Positions 53,487 to 63,130 are shown, numbered from the stretch's first letter. The stretch is 63,172 nt of DNA from Sphingobacteriales bacterium 44-15 (GCA_001899685.1 MKWG01000033.1:1-63172); one strand, 5' to 3'. Notes: generated by a model from the letters alone, not told the origin. Program-made: numbers and translations.

Positions 53487-54818
53487 TTAAAACACCAGCT
53501 TCCCCCCATAGATCAGCGACTCCACCTGCGAAACCCTCGACACCGCTTCAGCAGAGCAACTCGCATTCAAAAGCACCAGGTCGGCTTTGTCTCCAGGTTT
53601 TGGCCATTGCCGGTTGCCTTTATCATCTAAGGGCAGCACGCCTGCTGTTGCCAGCCGCAGGCTTCGCGACAATCCGAACTCCGTGGAATAGCCATACAGT
53701 TGCGCCATCATGTTAGCTTTGTGCAATACGCTTCCCGTGCCGAAAGTATTCCAGTGATCCACGATGCTGTCGTTACCGGTCATCACTTTTACGTTATGCT
53801 TATATAGTGTGGGGATAGGCATGATCAGCCCCCCGAATGGAATAGTGGAGTTGATGCCTATCTGTGCAGCACCTAATTTTTCTGCTATTGCTTCCTGCTT
53901 AAGATTGTCAATTTTTCCCAGCACAAAGCAATGGCTGATATAGGTCTTTCCCTTTAGCACAGGGTTTTCATTTACTTTGTCTATTAAATATTCCACCGTT
54001 TTCAATCCTGATTCCCCGGTTTCGTGCAGGTGAATATCTATACCCTTGTTGTGATCCAGTGCCAGTTGAACGGTAAAGTCAATCGTTTTTTCAATGGCAC
54101 CGTCAATAGTGTAGGGATCCAGTCCTCCTATAAAATCAATATCCATTGTAGCCGCTTCCTTCATGTAAGGAACGGAGTTGGTATAGAATACGCCGTGTTG
54201 CGGAAAAGCCACCAGCTCAGCGCCAAAGCTGTCTTTCCTGTTTTCCAGGGCTTGCTGCAGATGCTGTAATGATTCCAGCTTAGAGGTAGGCTCTATATTC
54301 ACATGGCTGCGTGCAAAGCCCGTGCCTTTGGATTGCAGCAGCTCCATCATTTTTTCCGCTTTGTAGGTGGAGTTTTTCAGCATTTCAGGAAGTATCTTTT
54401 GTTCCAGGGCGATCATTCCTTTCACGCCGCCTGTTCTTTTCCGCGCTGCCCGCCAGCTATCGCCGTAAAAGGTTTTATCCATGTGAATATGCATGTCCTT
54501 AAAAGAAGGCAGCATCAGGAAGCCCTTTGCATCAGTAGCATCGGCATTGGGCTGGTTGGGAGATATGGCAGCAATGTTGCCGTTCTCTATCTCAATATAA
54601 AACAGCCCGGTGGTGGTTGCCGTCACTTCACCCTCTTCATATACAAAGCCGGTTTCCAGGCGAACATTTTTGAGGCTTAATGTATTTTTACCTGCTGCGG
54701 GTGTATGTTCCGGGGTATTTTTTAAACCCGGTATACCCGGTGTTACGGTTAATCCTGCCATAGCTAAAGCTGAATTTTTGATGAAATTTTTACGGGAGAT
54801 ATTACTGGAAGTATTCAC
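53487..54818 (-). CDS. TAT-exported amidohydrolase (cytosine-deaminase-like)
   Basis: A 443-residue metal-dependent hydrolase. The start MNTSSNISRKNFIKNSALAMAG resembles a twin-arginine-type signal with RK in place of RR. Metal ligands: H110-x-H112 (KDMHIHMDKTF), a later HLHETG and SHC, and TGNDSIVDHW with the catalytic aspartate, the pattern of the cytosine deaminase/ammelide hydrolase branch. Convergent with the Ntn amidase gene. Substrate unknown. Confidence 0.82.
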   Translation of the reverse strand: MNTSSNISRKNFIKNSALAMAGLTVTPGIPGLKNTPEHTPAAGKNTLSLKNVRLETGFVYEEGEVTATTTGLFYIEIENGNIAAISPNQPNADATDAKGFLMLPSFKDMHIHMDKTFYGDSWRAARKRTGGVKGMIALEQKILPEMLKNSTYKAEKMMELLQSKGTGFARSHVNIEPTSKLESLQHLQQALENRKDSFGAELVAFPQHGVFYTNSVPYMKEAATMDIDFIGGLDPYTIDGAIEKTIDFTVQLALDHNKGIDIHLHETGESGLKTVEYLIDKVNENPVLKGKTYISHCFVLGKIDNLKQEAIAEKLGAAQIGINSTIPFGGLIMPIPTLYKHNVKVMTGNDSIVDHWNTFGTGSVLHKANMMAQLYGYSTEFGLSRSLRLATAGVLPLDDKGNRQWPKPGDKADLVLLNASCSAEAVSRVSQVESLIYGGKLVF

Positions 54819-54940
54819 TGTTATTTCTTTATCGCAAAAGTATGGTTCACCTGGTTTGGATAAAGGTAGATGTTATAACAGATGCTGTAGGATTTATTGA
54901 TCCGGTGCCAAGAATTTCGGCGTTCTGCAATCGGGCTGAT

Positions 54941-55009
54941 TTATGAATACAATAGCCGCGAATGCACGAATGCATTTTAATATATTTATTCGTGCATTCG
55001 TGGCTATAA
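54941..55009. repeat. dispersed palindromic repeat, copy 3 (inverted)
   Basis: TTATGAATACAATAGCC is the reverse complement of the tail of copies 1 and 2, followed by CGAATGCACGAAT and, after a short loop, ATTCGTGCATTCG. It is a compact copy lying between the amidohydrolase and fasciclin genes. Confidence 0.8.
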
Positions 55010-55096
55010 TACTGGGATTAGAATCAGTCCTTTACATGACTGCCCTCATAAGGTTTAGGATAAGCTTCTCAATAACTTTCGGGAAACTATTCGAAT

Positions 55097-55648
55097 ATGA
55101 AAAGATTACTTTTTATTTTTCTTGGCGCCGGCACACTGACCGCCTGCAGCTCCGGGGCCGACACAACAACTGACGCATCACCAGGAACTGCTGTTGAAAC
55201 GCATTCGCAGGCGGGTGTGATAGACAGCACCTCTCAGCCAAATGTAGTGCAGGTCGCCGTCGGCAGTGCAGACCACAGCACTTTGGTGAAAGCAGTAAAA
55301 GCCGCCGACCTGGTAACTTCACTGAGCAACGCAGGCCCCTTTACAGTATTTGCTCCCACCAACGCTGCTTTCGACAAGCTCCCGGCAGGTACAGTAGAAG
55401 ATCTGCTGAAACCCGAAAAGAAAGACGCTTTGATTGATATTTTGCAGCATCACGTATACGTGGGCGTGCTTAAAGCCGAACAACTGCAGGATGGTCAAAG
55501 CCTTGGTATGGTGGATGGAAAAAATATAACGATCAAAATAGTAAACGGCAAGCCGCTGATCAACGGGAAGGCAAATATCATTGCTTCCGTGCCTGCATCC
55601 AACGGGATTGTTCATGTAATAGATGAAGTGTTAACACCCGCGCAATAA
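55097..55648 (+). CDS. fasciclin-domain lipoprotein
   Basis: A 183-residue predicted lipoprotein: MKRLLFIFLGAGTLTACSSG with lipobox LTAC (Cys 17), a Thr/Ser linker, and one fasciclin domain (about 55-182) with the H1 motif FTVFAPTNAAFDKLP and the H2 motif NGIVHVIDEVL. Such proteins mediate surface adhesion. A terminator follows 22 bases after the stop. Confidence 0.92.
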   Translation: MKRLLFIFLGAGTLTACSSGADTTTDASPGTAVETHSQAGVIDSTSQPNVVQVAVGSADHSTLVKAVKAADLVTSLSNAGPFTVFAPTNAAFDKLPAGTVEDLLKPEKKDALIDILQHHVYVGVLKAEQLQDGQSLGMVDGKNITIKIVNGKPLINGKANIIASVPASNGIVHVIDEVLTPAQ

Positions 55649-55667
55649 ATCTTTACGCTATGGTTGT

Positions 55668-55868
55668 TTAAGCAGGAGCTTCGAAAGGCTCCTGCTTTTG
55701 CCCCCAATCAGAGCGTTTGGCAATTGATTTGATCTCTGCTTCCGAAGCTACAGATACGTATACCAACCGGTTTTCAGGATTAAGAAAGTTAATAACACCA
55801 GCATAATTCCGGGAACGTACAATGGCCAGCAGGATGTTCGTGTCAAAAAGCAAATGCATACCCGTCAT
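55668..55868 (-). pseudogene. truncated PIN-domain toxin (VapC-like)
   Basis: 66 residues starting MTGMHLLFDTNILLAIVRS, the first conserved strand and aspartate of a PIN nuclease, then VYVSVASEAEIKSIAKRSDWG with the conserved Glu. PIN toxins are usually about 130 residues; this one ends in EPFEAPA encoded by the fasciclin terminator, so the second half and remaining acidic residues are gone. Its ATG overlaps the stop of a small upstream gene (ATGA), the coupling typical of toxin-antitoxin pairs. Probably inactive. Confidence 0.65.
55671..55699 (+). terminator. Rho-independent terminator of the fasciclin gene
   Basis: AGCAGGAGC (55671-55679) and GCTCCTGCT (55688-55696) form a 9-bp stem with an eight-base loop, followed by TTT. 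It also covers the last codons of the convergent PIN fragment. Confidence 0.85.
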
Positions 55869-55987
55869 TTATTTTGCTCCAATTGCTTCAATGCTTCTTT
55901 CCACTCGATCGCCATGGTACGTGTCTCACGTACCATCGCCAGGAACTCCTTTTTGCTCAAGTTGACAGCTATGATAAAGACACCCAC
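55865..55987 (-). CDS. possible antitoxin-like small protein
   Basis: About 40 residues from a GTG (MGVFIIAVNLSKKEFL) to QLEQNK, with stop TGA overlapping the ATG of the PIN fragment. It is charged and helical (MVRETRTMAIEWKEALKQLE). Too short for confident assignment; it may be the remaining antitoxin C-terminus, since the frame is closed by a TAA shortly upstream. Confidence 0.35.
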   Translation of the reverse strand: MGVFIIAVNLSKKEFLAMVRETRTMAIEWKEALKQLEQNK

Positions 55988-56289
55988 CGATAGTGAAATA
56001 AATCCCGTTACGGAGATCAGGGGTTTTATTCCTTATGCCGGGCCTTGCGCCGCCATTGCCTCAACCAGTAGTGGCGCTGCTTTTTTCTCCATTTGGAAAA
56101 ACATGCAATTTATTGCAATCTAAAAAGTACAACATTCCCTACCTTTATAACAATGAAAAACATTCCTGAACACTTACCCAACGGAAGCAAGCTGATATCA
56201 TTAAGGATACGATGAATCCGGGAACGGTCATCTTATTTTTCGCAATGAGAATGCTATAATAGCAGCAACCGTATTTTATTTAGCTAACC
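55988..56289. other. intergenic region
   Basis: About 300 bases, AT-rich toward the right. The left part continues the small antitoxin-like frame without a start codon. No other gene, repeat or clear promoter seen. Confidence 0.35.
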
Positions 56290-57590
56290 ATGACAACAGA
56301 AGAACTGGAAATACTGATAAAGCAGGGCGAAGGCTATAACATAGAATTTAAGAGTTCTATCCCCTCCAAAGCAAGCGACCTTGCAAACGAAATATGCGCC
56401 TTTGCCAATACTGCCGGAGGAACGATCATAGTGGGAATAGATGATAAGGGGAATACGACAGGCATTACAACAACGGATAACATCACCCGGTCGCGACTTC
56501 AAAATGTGTTCAGTATCATCGAGCCGCACATTGAAGTTTCCATTCAGGAGCTTACCAGAGACGGTAAAACTGTGCTTTGCCTGCAATGTAAATCAGGCAG
56601 GGAAAAGCCCTATATAGTTTCCGGAAGCATTTTTGTGCGCAATGGGCCTAATTCCGAAAAAATTACTTCCGCCGATCAAATGCGGGAATTCTTCCAGTTG
56701 TCCGACAGGATATTTTTTGACGAAGGGCCGTGCAGGAATTTTAAACACCCTGATGATTTTGACCACGACCTCTTTAACCGGTTTCTTACTACTGCTGGTA
56801 TAAGCAATGTGCTGCCGCAACAAACCCTCTTGGACAACCTGCAATTAGTAACCAACGATCACCAGTTTAAAAACGGCGCGGCGTTGTTTTTTGGCCGAAA
56901 TCCGCAAAGGTTCTTCCCTCAGGCTATTACCCGCTGCCTGCTTTTTAAAGGCACTGATAAAGTGCATATAATGGACGATAAAACTTTTGGTAGAAATATT
57001 CGATGACAGGGTAGATATAACCAACCCGGGCGGCTTAGTGCTTAGCATACCAAAAGAAGAGTTTGGCACCAGGAGCTTTTCGCGCAAATCACTTGTGTTC
57101 GGGCTTTTCCTCCGGATGGAAATGGTAGAAAAAATTGGCTCAGGGATTAAGCGGATGAAAGATGAAATGGCCCGCGCGAACCTGCCGGAGCCGGCTTTTG
57201 GTCTGGAGGGCTTTTTCACTGTAACGTTTTACCGGCCGATGGAGTTTGAAAGGTGGATAGATACCTGGATACCATACCTGACCCCTTCGTTAATCAATGT
57301 TCTAAAAGCGATTAACAACAATGCGTTTATAACCAAACCTGAGCTATCTGAAATAATTGGTCACGGTCACACCTCGATCTCAAAATATACTTCTCAATTA
57401 AGGGGGTGGGCTTGTTAAAACGCACCAGTTCACGAAAAGCGGGGAGCTGGACTGTTATAAAAATACCGCCACAAAGCAAATAGTAAGCGATAAAGTGTAT
57501 GATAAACTTAAGCGTGTGTTTACAATCAAAATTTATAAGCTATTTATTATCAATAATATACAAAAACACTACCTTCTTGTAAAAACATAA
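56290..57590 (+). pseudogene. broken AlbA_2/HATPase (RecG-like) regulator
   Basis: The first frame (56290-57006) encodes an AlbA_2 (Schlafen-type) domain: YNIEFKSSI, ICAFANTAGGTIIVGIDDKG, SGSIFVRNGPNS. It breaks after KTFGRNIR. A second frame, from about 56990, continues LVEIFDDRVDITNPGGLVLSI...GSGIKRMKDEM, the HATPase_c_4 part, but the helix and first ATP-binding segment normally between them (roughly 60-70 residues) are missing. A second frameshift lies in the run of G near 57405: one G fewer would read LRGGLVKTHQFTKSG and on to a stop at 57590. The intact family forms putative ATP-binding transcriptional regulators. Confidence 0.75.
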
Positions 57591-58051
57591 AGCGTATGAT
57601 AAAGTGTATGATAAGCTTAAGTCCCGGCTTCTATCTCTTATAAGTATAGATGCTGCAAAGGCTGGAAGTTACGGGAGCGGCATATGTGTAATATTAAAAG
57701 GAAATTGAAAAAGCTGAGCAAATAGGCGGGCAGAAAATCATTATTTGGGTAACTAGCAGTTGAATTTCTATTGGGCTTTTGTTGCAGCCTGTCCCGCCTG
57801 GGCGGGATACTTCAACAATACTATTCAACTACTCATGAAGCACATTGATGAATATCAGCGACACATTCGGCTCATTATTGAGCATATACATTGTGCAAAG
57901 TATGAAACAAGCTATGTGCTAAACAAATAACATACAAAGGACAGCTTCGCTACAGGCCCGACAGAACGGTTACTTAAAACCGTCATTATCTATCACCTAT
58001 GCAAAATTTGAACAAATGTTGTAATTTAACAAGCGTAATTCCATAACGCTT
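57591..58051. other. intergenic region
   Basis: No gene seen. GCGTATGATAAAGTGTATGATAAGCTTAAG near 57590-57620 partly repeats the end of the upstream pseudogene, and a TCCCGCC/GGCGGGA hairpin lies near 57793-57808. The last part, before the HNH gene, is AT-rich. Confidence 0.35.
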
Positions 58052-58927
58052 TTGCAGCCAGACTTTACAATAAATGAAATTATTCAACGATCTACTATTC
58101 ACGACTCCTATGGAGGAAGTCGCCAGTCTGGAATTTCCGTTTCTGCTACGCATCCTTACATTTTCATTTTTTCAGGTACTACCGGCCATAAACATGGTTA
58201 CAAAGATCAATGGGAAAACGAGAACGTATTTTCTTATACCGGAGAAGGCCAAACAGGGAATATGAATTTTGTGAAGGGGAATTTAGCTTTGCTTGAACAT
58301 AAGAAAAATAATAAAAGCATTTTTCTTTTTGAATATGTTGCCAAAGGATTTGTACAATATAAAGGAGAACTAGAGTTAATTGATTATGACTTTTTTACGG
58401 GGCCAGACCGGGAAGGAAAAGAAAGAAACGCGATTAAATTCTTTTTTAAGAAAAAGGGAATAACGCTTAGCTATCGGGAAGATTTTCAGGAATTGATTAT
58501 GGAAGATCCGCCTGCTGAATATGGCACTCAAATTCCAAACGAAACTGAGCGGAAGGGATTGGTTACTTCCCGAATAGGGCAAGGAGCTTACCGTAAAAGT
58601 GTATTGCACCGTTGGAAGTTTGCTTGCGCTGTAACTGGTTATACAAAGCATGAAATTTTAATTGCCTCTCATATTGTACCATGGCGGCTTGCCAACAATA
58701 ATGAAAGATTAGATGTACATAACGGTATATTGCTCACCCCTGCTTACGATGCATTGTTTGATCAACATCTGATCAGTTTTGAAAACAACGGTAAAATTAT
58801 TTTATCAGCCCCCCTCAAAGCAAGTGACTATCATAGGATAGGTATTAGTGGAAGAGAAATGATCAAAAACCTGTCACTGGAAAATCACGATTATCTAAGC
58901 CGGCACAGAAGCGAGCTGATATTTTAA
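58052..58927 (+). CDS. SRA-like/HNH restriction endonuclease
   Basis: A 291-residue two-domain protein. The N-terminal part (about 20-150: IFSGTTGHKHGYKDQW, FSYTGEGQTGNMNFVKGN, NKSIFLFEYV) follows the SRA-like modified-base-reading domain seen in ScoMcrA-type enzymes. The C-terminal HNH domain (about 180-270) has the metal-binding set around H207 (IASHIVPWRLA), LDVHNGILLTPAYDALFDQHLISF. This architecture suits a type IV restriction enzyme cutting modified DNA; that function is inferred. A TTG start is used; no in-frame ATG precedes the domain. Confidence 0.75.
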   Translation: MQPDFTINEIIQRSTIHDSYGGSRQSGISVSATHPYIFIFSGTTGHKHGYKDQWENENVFSYTGEGQTGNMNFVKGNLALLEHKKNNKSIFLFEYVAKGFVQYKGELELIDYDFFTGPDREGKERNAIKFFFKKKGITLSYREDFQELIMEDPPAEYGTQIPNETERKGLVTSRIGQGAYRKSVLHRWKFACAVTGYTKHEILIASHIVPWRLANNNERLDVHNGILLTPAYDALFDQHLISFENNGKIILSAPLKASDYHRIGISGREMIKNLSLENHDYLSRHRSELIF

Positions 58928-59071
58928 TGTTCCTTACTTAGGTGTCTCACTCACCAACAAAAATCCTCTACTAACGCTATCCACCTACCAATAAAGTAAT
59001 CGGGGAGCAGGTTACAGGGAGGCGTATCTATCTGCCGGCAGAGCATCCGGAACTGGTGGGGAAGGATAAAC

Positions 59072-59428
59072 TCAAGATGTTTCTCTTTTTACAAAAATTG
59101 TTTCTGGTATATAGCCAAATACAAATTCTGTTACAGCGCATAACCATAAATGCTGGTTAACTGTTTTGTTCTCCCATTGTGGCATGATATAATTGCCTCC
59201 ACCGATATAGGGATCACATTTCTCCATCAGTATTATTTTCTCTGCACCATCAAATTCCTTATCATCAAACTTGAGGGTAATGGAAGAGCCATCTTCTGCC
59301 ATAATATCCAGCATAGTATCCGCACCGTCCACCATTGCTAAATCTGCTTTACTGCCACCTTGGGCGATATACTCCGGTAACTCAATGTACCAGCCGGATA
59401 ATTCTTTGGTGAAAATGTGGATGTGCAT
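59072..59428 (-). CDS. DUF6717-like protein
   Basis: A 118-residue soluble acidic protein: GWYIELPEYIAQGGSKADLAMVDGADTMLDIMA, then LKFDDKEFDGAEKIILMEKCDP and WLCAVTEFVFGYIPETIFVK. This order resembles the DUF6717 family of short uncharacterised proteins; the match is from memory and modest. Stand-alone gene of complete length. Confidence 0.5.
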   Translation of the reverse strand: MHIHIFTKELSGWYIELPEYIAQGGSKADLAMVDGADTMLDIMAEDGSSITLKFDDKEFDGAEKIILMEKCDPYIGGGNYIMPQWENKTVNQHLWLCAVTEFVFGYIPETIFVKRETS

Positions 59429-59480
59429 TTGAGCAAAAATATTATTATACTCCTAAACTTTAGCCGCTTATTTCAATAGC

Positions 59481-61370
59481 CTATTCTTCTTTCGGCTTTG
59501 AAATAATAGCTCTACCTCTGATTTCTTCTAAAGCGGTGAGTCTCTGAATTACATTACCAATTTCATTATCTAATTCACTCCATAAATATCCAGTAATATC
59601 CTTTTGTCCATATAAATCATTTTGCTTTCTTACCAATTCTTCTAAGCTCTTAAAAAAATTGATTTCTGGCTTAAGTGTGAAATATGGGGAATTATACCTT
59701 TTTTTAAGAATTTGAGCAAACTCATAGATTCTTTGATTTTTTTGCCGCAAGTATTTAAAGGCTTTTTTATGATTGAACTCCTGAAATATTGGCTCTATTA
59801 TGTAGCTTTCATTTGCATCAAATATAGCTTCTCTGAAGTCGGGAAAGCTTTCATAATATAATTTCTCAATAAACTTAAACCTAGTTATATCTTGTTGATG
59901 CTTAAGTTTGCTATTTGTTTCTATGATGACATTTCTTACCTCTGCTAATAGTTTATAATATTCTCCTTGTTCATTAGGCTCCGGAATATAATGTGCTAAA
60001 TCAGAATGATATTCAGATAAAGAGCGGTTCTTTCTAATTGTAACCAAAATTCTCTTCCTTAAATTTTCAATTTTATAATTTAAGGGATTTCCAAATCTTG
60101 TGATGTAATGTAATGCGGTAATTGTATCTGCGAAGCCAAAATCTCCTTCTAAACAATGCCTATATAATTTCCTAGTCAGGTTATGATATTCTTTTTTTGA
60201 TAAGAAAAAGCATTTGCTATAGCTAAGATCATTTAAAGTTTGATATTGAGGCAGCATCTGAGGTCCTTGAAGGTGATATAAATCTTGCAAATCCTTCTTC
60301 ATTTCTTCATGATTAAGAGCCCCTCCTCCTGTCAAAAAATTATATATCGCACTAAAAAAATAATACTCTCGTTGCCTGAAATAGTTTTCTTGAAAAGAGG
60401 CACTATAAATATACTTTTCATCTGAATTCTGATTTAATCCAAAAATCGCTTTGTGTACTATAGAATTATTGATTTTATCAATCTCTTTTCGATCGTTAAA
60501 ATTTAATTGACCTAACTTGTATTCATTACTAACAGCTAATGTAAACTTTAAGACATCTCTTAATATTCTATCTTTCAAAGCTTGAGTAAAATCTTCATCT
60601 AAAGAAATTTTAGTAATACTTTCAAATATATATTCAAAGTAGTTTAATGCGAAGATCATCGTTCTTATATTCTTTCCATGATCTTCAAAAAAGTGTACTA
60701 TACTACTACCATTTGCATCTAGGAATTGGTAGTACTTTGAATTCGGGTTAAATCTTTGGTTAATTATACCTTTGAATGTTGTAAGTAGGTCAGGTGTAAA
60801 TTCAATAGTATTCCCAATTACCTTTTCTTTAAGTTTCTTATAACTTTCATCACTTATTTTTCCCTCGTTAGCAATAATTATAATTTTAGCATTACTATTC
60901 TCCACTAAGTCGTTTATGAAACCAATTACTTCTTCTATCTTTAATTCTGGGCTAGTACGTTCTAGATCATCAAAACATATCACAAAATCTTCAAACCTAA
61001 TCCAATCAGTTTTTTCAATTTCTGAAAGTAAATCACCTTCTTTTATCCCTTTTAATGCAAATAAACCATTCACAACTGCTTTGCCAATGCCCTTCACGAC
61101 TTTAGCATACTTGTTTTGAAAAATAGGATATAATGATAAAAGAATCTGTGTTTTAATTTCATCGACACTCTTTATACCAAAAAGTGAGATCAATATATTT
61201 TTATATTCCCTCTTGCTTTCTTGATGTAAAATTTGTGTTTTAGCAATTCTATCTTGAAGAACATTTTTATAATAATAAGTTTTTCCCAATCCCCATTCAC
61301 CATTTATCATGAGTGCATGTTGAGTATCCATTTTAAGATAGAGATCAATAGTTTCTTCTATATTATTCAT
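59481..61370 (-). CDS. KAP-family P-loop NTPase
   Basis: A 629-residue ATPase. ATG 61370 (MNNIEETIDL) is preferred over an upstream start ten codons earlier. Walker A is at 24-31 (GEWGLGKT) and Walker B near 125 (FVICFDDLERT), followed by NAKIIIIANEGKI, the pattern of KAP-type STAND-like NTPases. The long helical C-terminal part (about 330-629) has no recognised domain. No transmembrane insertion is obvious. KAP NTPases recur in phage-defence islands, and the neighbours (HNH enzyme, PIN remnant, AlbA pseudogene) fit that. AT-rich relative to the core genes, suggesting transfer. Confidence 0.8.
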   Translation of the reverse strand: MNNIEETIDLYLKMDTQHALMINGEWGLGKTYYYKNVLQDRIAKTQILHQESKREYKNILISLFGIKSVDEIKTQILLSLYPIFQNKYAKVVKGIGKAVVNGLFALKGIKEGDLLSEIEKTDWIRFEDFVICFDDLERTSPELKIEEVIGFINDLVENSNAKIIIIANEGKISDESYKKLKEKVIGNTIEFTPDLLTTFKGIINQRFNPNSKYYQFLDANGSSIVHFFEDHGKNIRTMIFALNYFEYIFESITKISLDEDFTQALKDRILRDVLKFTLAVSNEYKLGQLNFNDRKEIDKINNSIVHKAIFGLNQNSDEKYIYSASFQENYFRQREYYFFSAIYNFLTGGGALNHEEMKKDLQDLYHLQGPQMLPQYQTLNDLSYSKCFFLSKKEYHNLTRKLYRHCLEGDFGFADTITALHYITRFGNPLNYKIENLRKRILVTIRKNRSLSEYHSDLAHYIPEPNEQGEYYKLLAEVRNVIIETNSKLKHQQDITRFKFIEKLYYESFPDFREAIFDANESYIIEPIFQEFNHKKAFKYLRQKNQRIYEFAQILKKRYNSPYFTLKPEINFFKSLEELVRKQNDLYGQKDITGYLWSELDNEIGNVIQRLTALEEIRGRAIISKPKEE

Positions 61371-61707
61371 AATTTTTTTTTGCAGAAATAGATGTATCAA
61401 CGCTCATTAACCAAATCATATATCAAATATATTAATAATAACACATTAATGTTGTTAGGAGCAAAAAGCGAATCCATCAGAGTAGATATTGGATTATTTT
61501 GTTCTTAGCGCATATGGCAGCATAAAAAAGTTGACCTATTATGACATATTTGCTAGGAGCTTTTCTCTACTGATATCTTCATCTGTTAGAAGAAAATTAG
61601 AAGTGTCATTTAACGACTTTATAATAATCAACTATCCATAAGCGTTTTTTAATATTTAAAGTTGTGTAAAAAACAATAACACATTCTTAATCAATGCTGT
61701 TATATTT
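61371..61707. other. AT-rich divergent intergenic region
   Basis: No gene seen. It lies between the KAP gene (minus) and a secreted protein gene (plus) and should hold both promoters. Strongly AT-rich; CAATAACACATT and its near-mirror AATAATAACACATTAATG occur twice (about 61428 and 61672). Confidence 0.35.
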
Positions 61708-62841
61708 ATGAAAACAATATTTACCCTTCTCACTGTGCTATTTACTTGCTCAATAAATGCATTGGGGCAAGAACCTATTGATATTACTGACCAGACCATT
61801 AAAATTGGGGGATTTAAGGAAGAAGAACTCTATTTTGGTTTTGCAGCAGGTGACAAAATCATATTCAATTTTAAGGAAGCAGATAACAAACAGTTAAAGG
61901 AAGTTGAAATTGTTGAATATCCTAACAGCTCAAAATTTTCCGACTACAAAACCAAATTGGTAGAAAACAAAGCCATCGCAGTAACAAAACAGGGTGTGTA
62001 TGTTTTTAGGTTTAAAAATTCAGCACTCGGTGGCAGGGTTTGTAAAATAAAAATTCAACGCATTCCAGCAAGTGAAGAAACAAGAAACTTTAACCCAACA
62101 GTAACCTGGGAAACTAAACAGGAAACAACCTACAATACATACACTAAAGATGTAATTGTTGGCTACGATACTACTTATATTCAGAAAACAAAAAGAGTTC
62201 TTGTAAGTACAGAACAAAAAGAAGATTTAATTGTTGATAAACCACAAAGAGTTCACTCAACCAGTAACGGCAAGGGAAGCAAAACAGCATTGTTTTTTAC
62301 TCTTCCTCAAAATCAAATAAGCCTATACAAAACAACAAAAGTAATTTCCTGGGCGTATTGGGTCGGCGTGGGTGAAGAAGCTAATCAAGCCTGGAAACAA
62401 AATGCCGCATCTATTAGTAACGTTGTAAAAGGCGCAGCAACCTACTTTACAACACCATTAGGGGCATTAGCTATCGGAGCTATAACTGATTTAATGATTC
62501 CTAAAGTGGGCGAAGATGTCTATTATGCAATTTCAGACCAAACAAATAAAGACCTTTTTCTATCAGGTAATCAATATAGAATTTTTGATGAAGGTAAAGG
62601 GATAGCAGGTTTCAGAAAATTTACAGATCAATCAATTTGCCAGGGAACTTATTATGTCTTGCTTTCAAATGACAATGTGGTGCAAGGAATAGATGCAACA
62701 GTAAAAGTTGTTGCAATTACGGAAACAAATATTTATGAAGATCAGGAATATATTGAAACAAAAGTGGAGCCACGGTATGAAAAAAAGACTTTTTCAGATC
62801 CAATAGTAAAAACATCTAAAGTACCAGTTACAGGGAAATAA
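61708..62841 (+). CDS. secreted protein of unknown function
   Basis: A 377-residue protein with signal peptide MKTIFTLLTVLFTCSINALGQ. A beta-rich N-terminal half (about 25-140) resembles a jelly-roll; then a Thr/Tyr/Lys-rich stretch and a hydrophobic helix pair around 245-275 (ATYFTTPLGALAIGAITDLM). The C-terminal strands are ISDQTNKDLFLSGNQYRIF and YYVLLSNDN. No family recognised. AT-rich like the preceding gene. Confidence 0.65.
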   Translation: MKTIFTLLTVLFTCSINALGQEPIDITDQTIKIGGFKEEELYFGFAAGDKIIFNFKEADNKQLKEVEIVEYPNSSKFSDYKTKLVENKAIAVTKQGVYVFRFKNSALGGRVCKIKIQRIPASEETRNFNPTVTWETKQETTYNTYTKDVIVGYDTTYIQKTKRVLVSTEQKEDLIVDKPQRVHSTSNGKGSKTALFFTLPQNQISLYKTTKVISWAYWVGVGEEANQAWKQNAASISNVVKGAATYFTTPLGALAIGAITDLMIPKVGEDVYYAISDQTNKDLFLSGNQYRIFDEGKGIAGFRKFTDQSICQGTYYVLLSNDNVVQGIDATVKVVAITETNIYEDQEYIETKVEPRYEKKTFSDPIVKTSKVPVTGK

Positions 62842-62974
62842 GAAGAAATCATCGCATCACCAATTCCTTTAACTGATCAACCGTAATGATCCCAAACTGT
62901 TGGTATAGCTGTAATAGCTACAACTTAATCTGACAGTTAGGGTTAACTTTAGTAACCACTGCATAACGCTACCC

Positions 62975-63130
62975 ATGCCAATAAATTATTTGATATTATC
63001 AAAAAAAAGCTTGCCACTTAAACCTTCAATCTTTATTTCATTTTGTTTGCTTGTATATAGTTATTCTTTAAATGCGCAGCAGGCAAAAAAGCCCCAGTTG
63101 GAAGTAACCTGTAAGCTCCCCATATTTTAG
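62975..63130 (+). CDS. short secreted protein cut by the 54-bp repeat
   Basis: 51 residues: MPINYLILSKKSLPLKPSIF, a hydrophobic segment and AQQ, a plausible signal peptide with cleavage after NAQ, then KKPQLEVTCKLPIF-stop. The final CKLPIF lies in the inverted repeat and is also the end of the unrelated protein at 33-251, so the true continuation of this gene has probably been replaced, by recombination or by assembly. Confidence 0.4.
   Translation: MPINYLILSKKSLPLKPSIFISFCLLVYSYSLNAQQAKKPQLEVTCKLPIF

Noticed and set aside
54943-55173. Plus-strand frame ahead of the fasciclin gene
   Set aside because: It reads through dispersed repeat copy 3 and into the fasciclin gene in another frame.
62842-62974. 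A further attC-like site at the right end of the window
   Set aside because: Small palindromes (TAGCTGTAATAGCTA) exist, but there is no AAC...GTT pair with 185-192 nt spacing and no mirrored cassette words.
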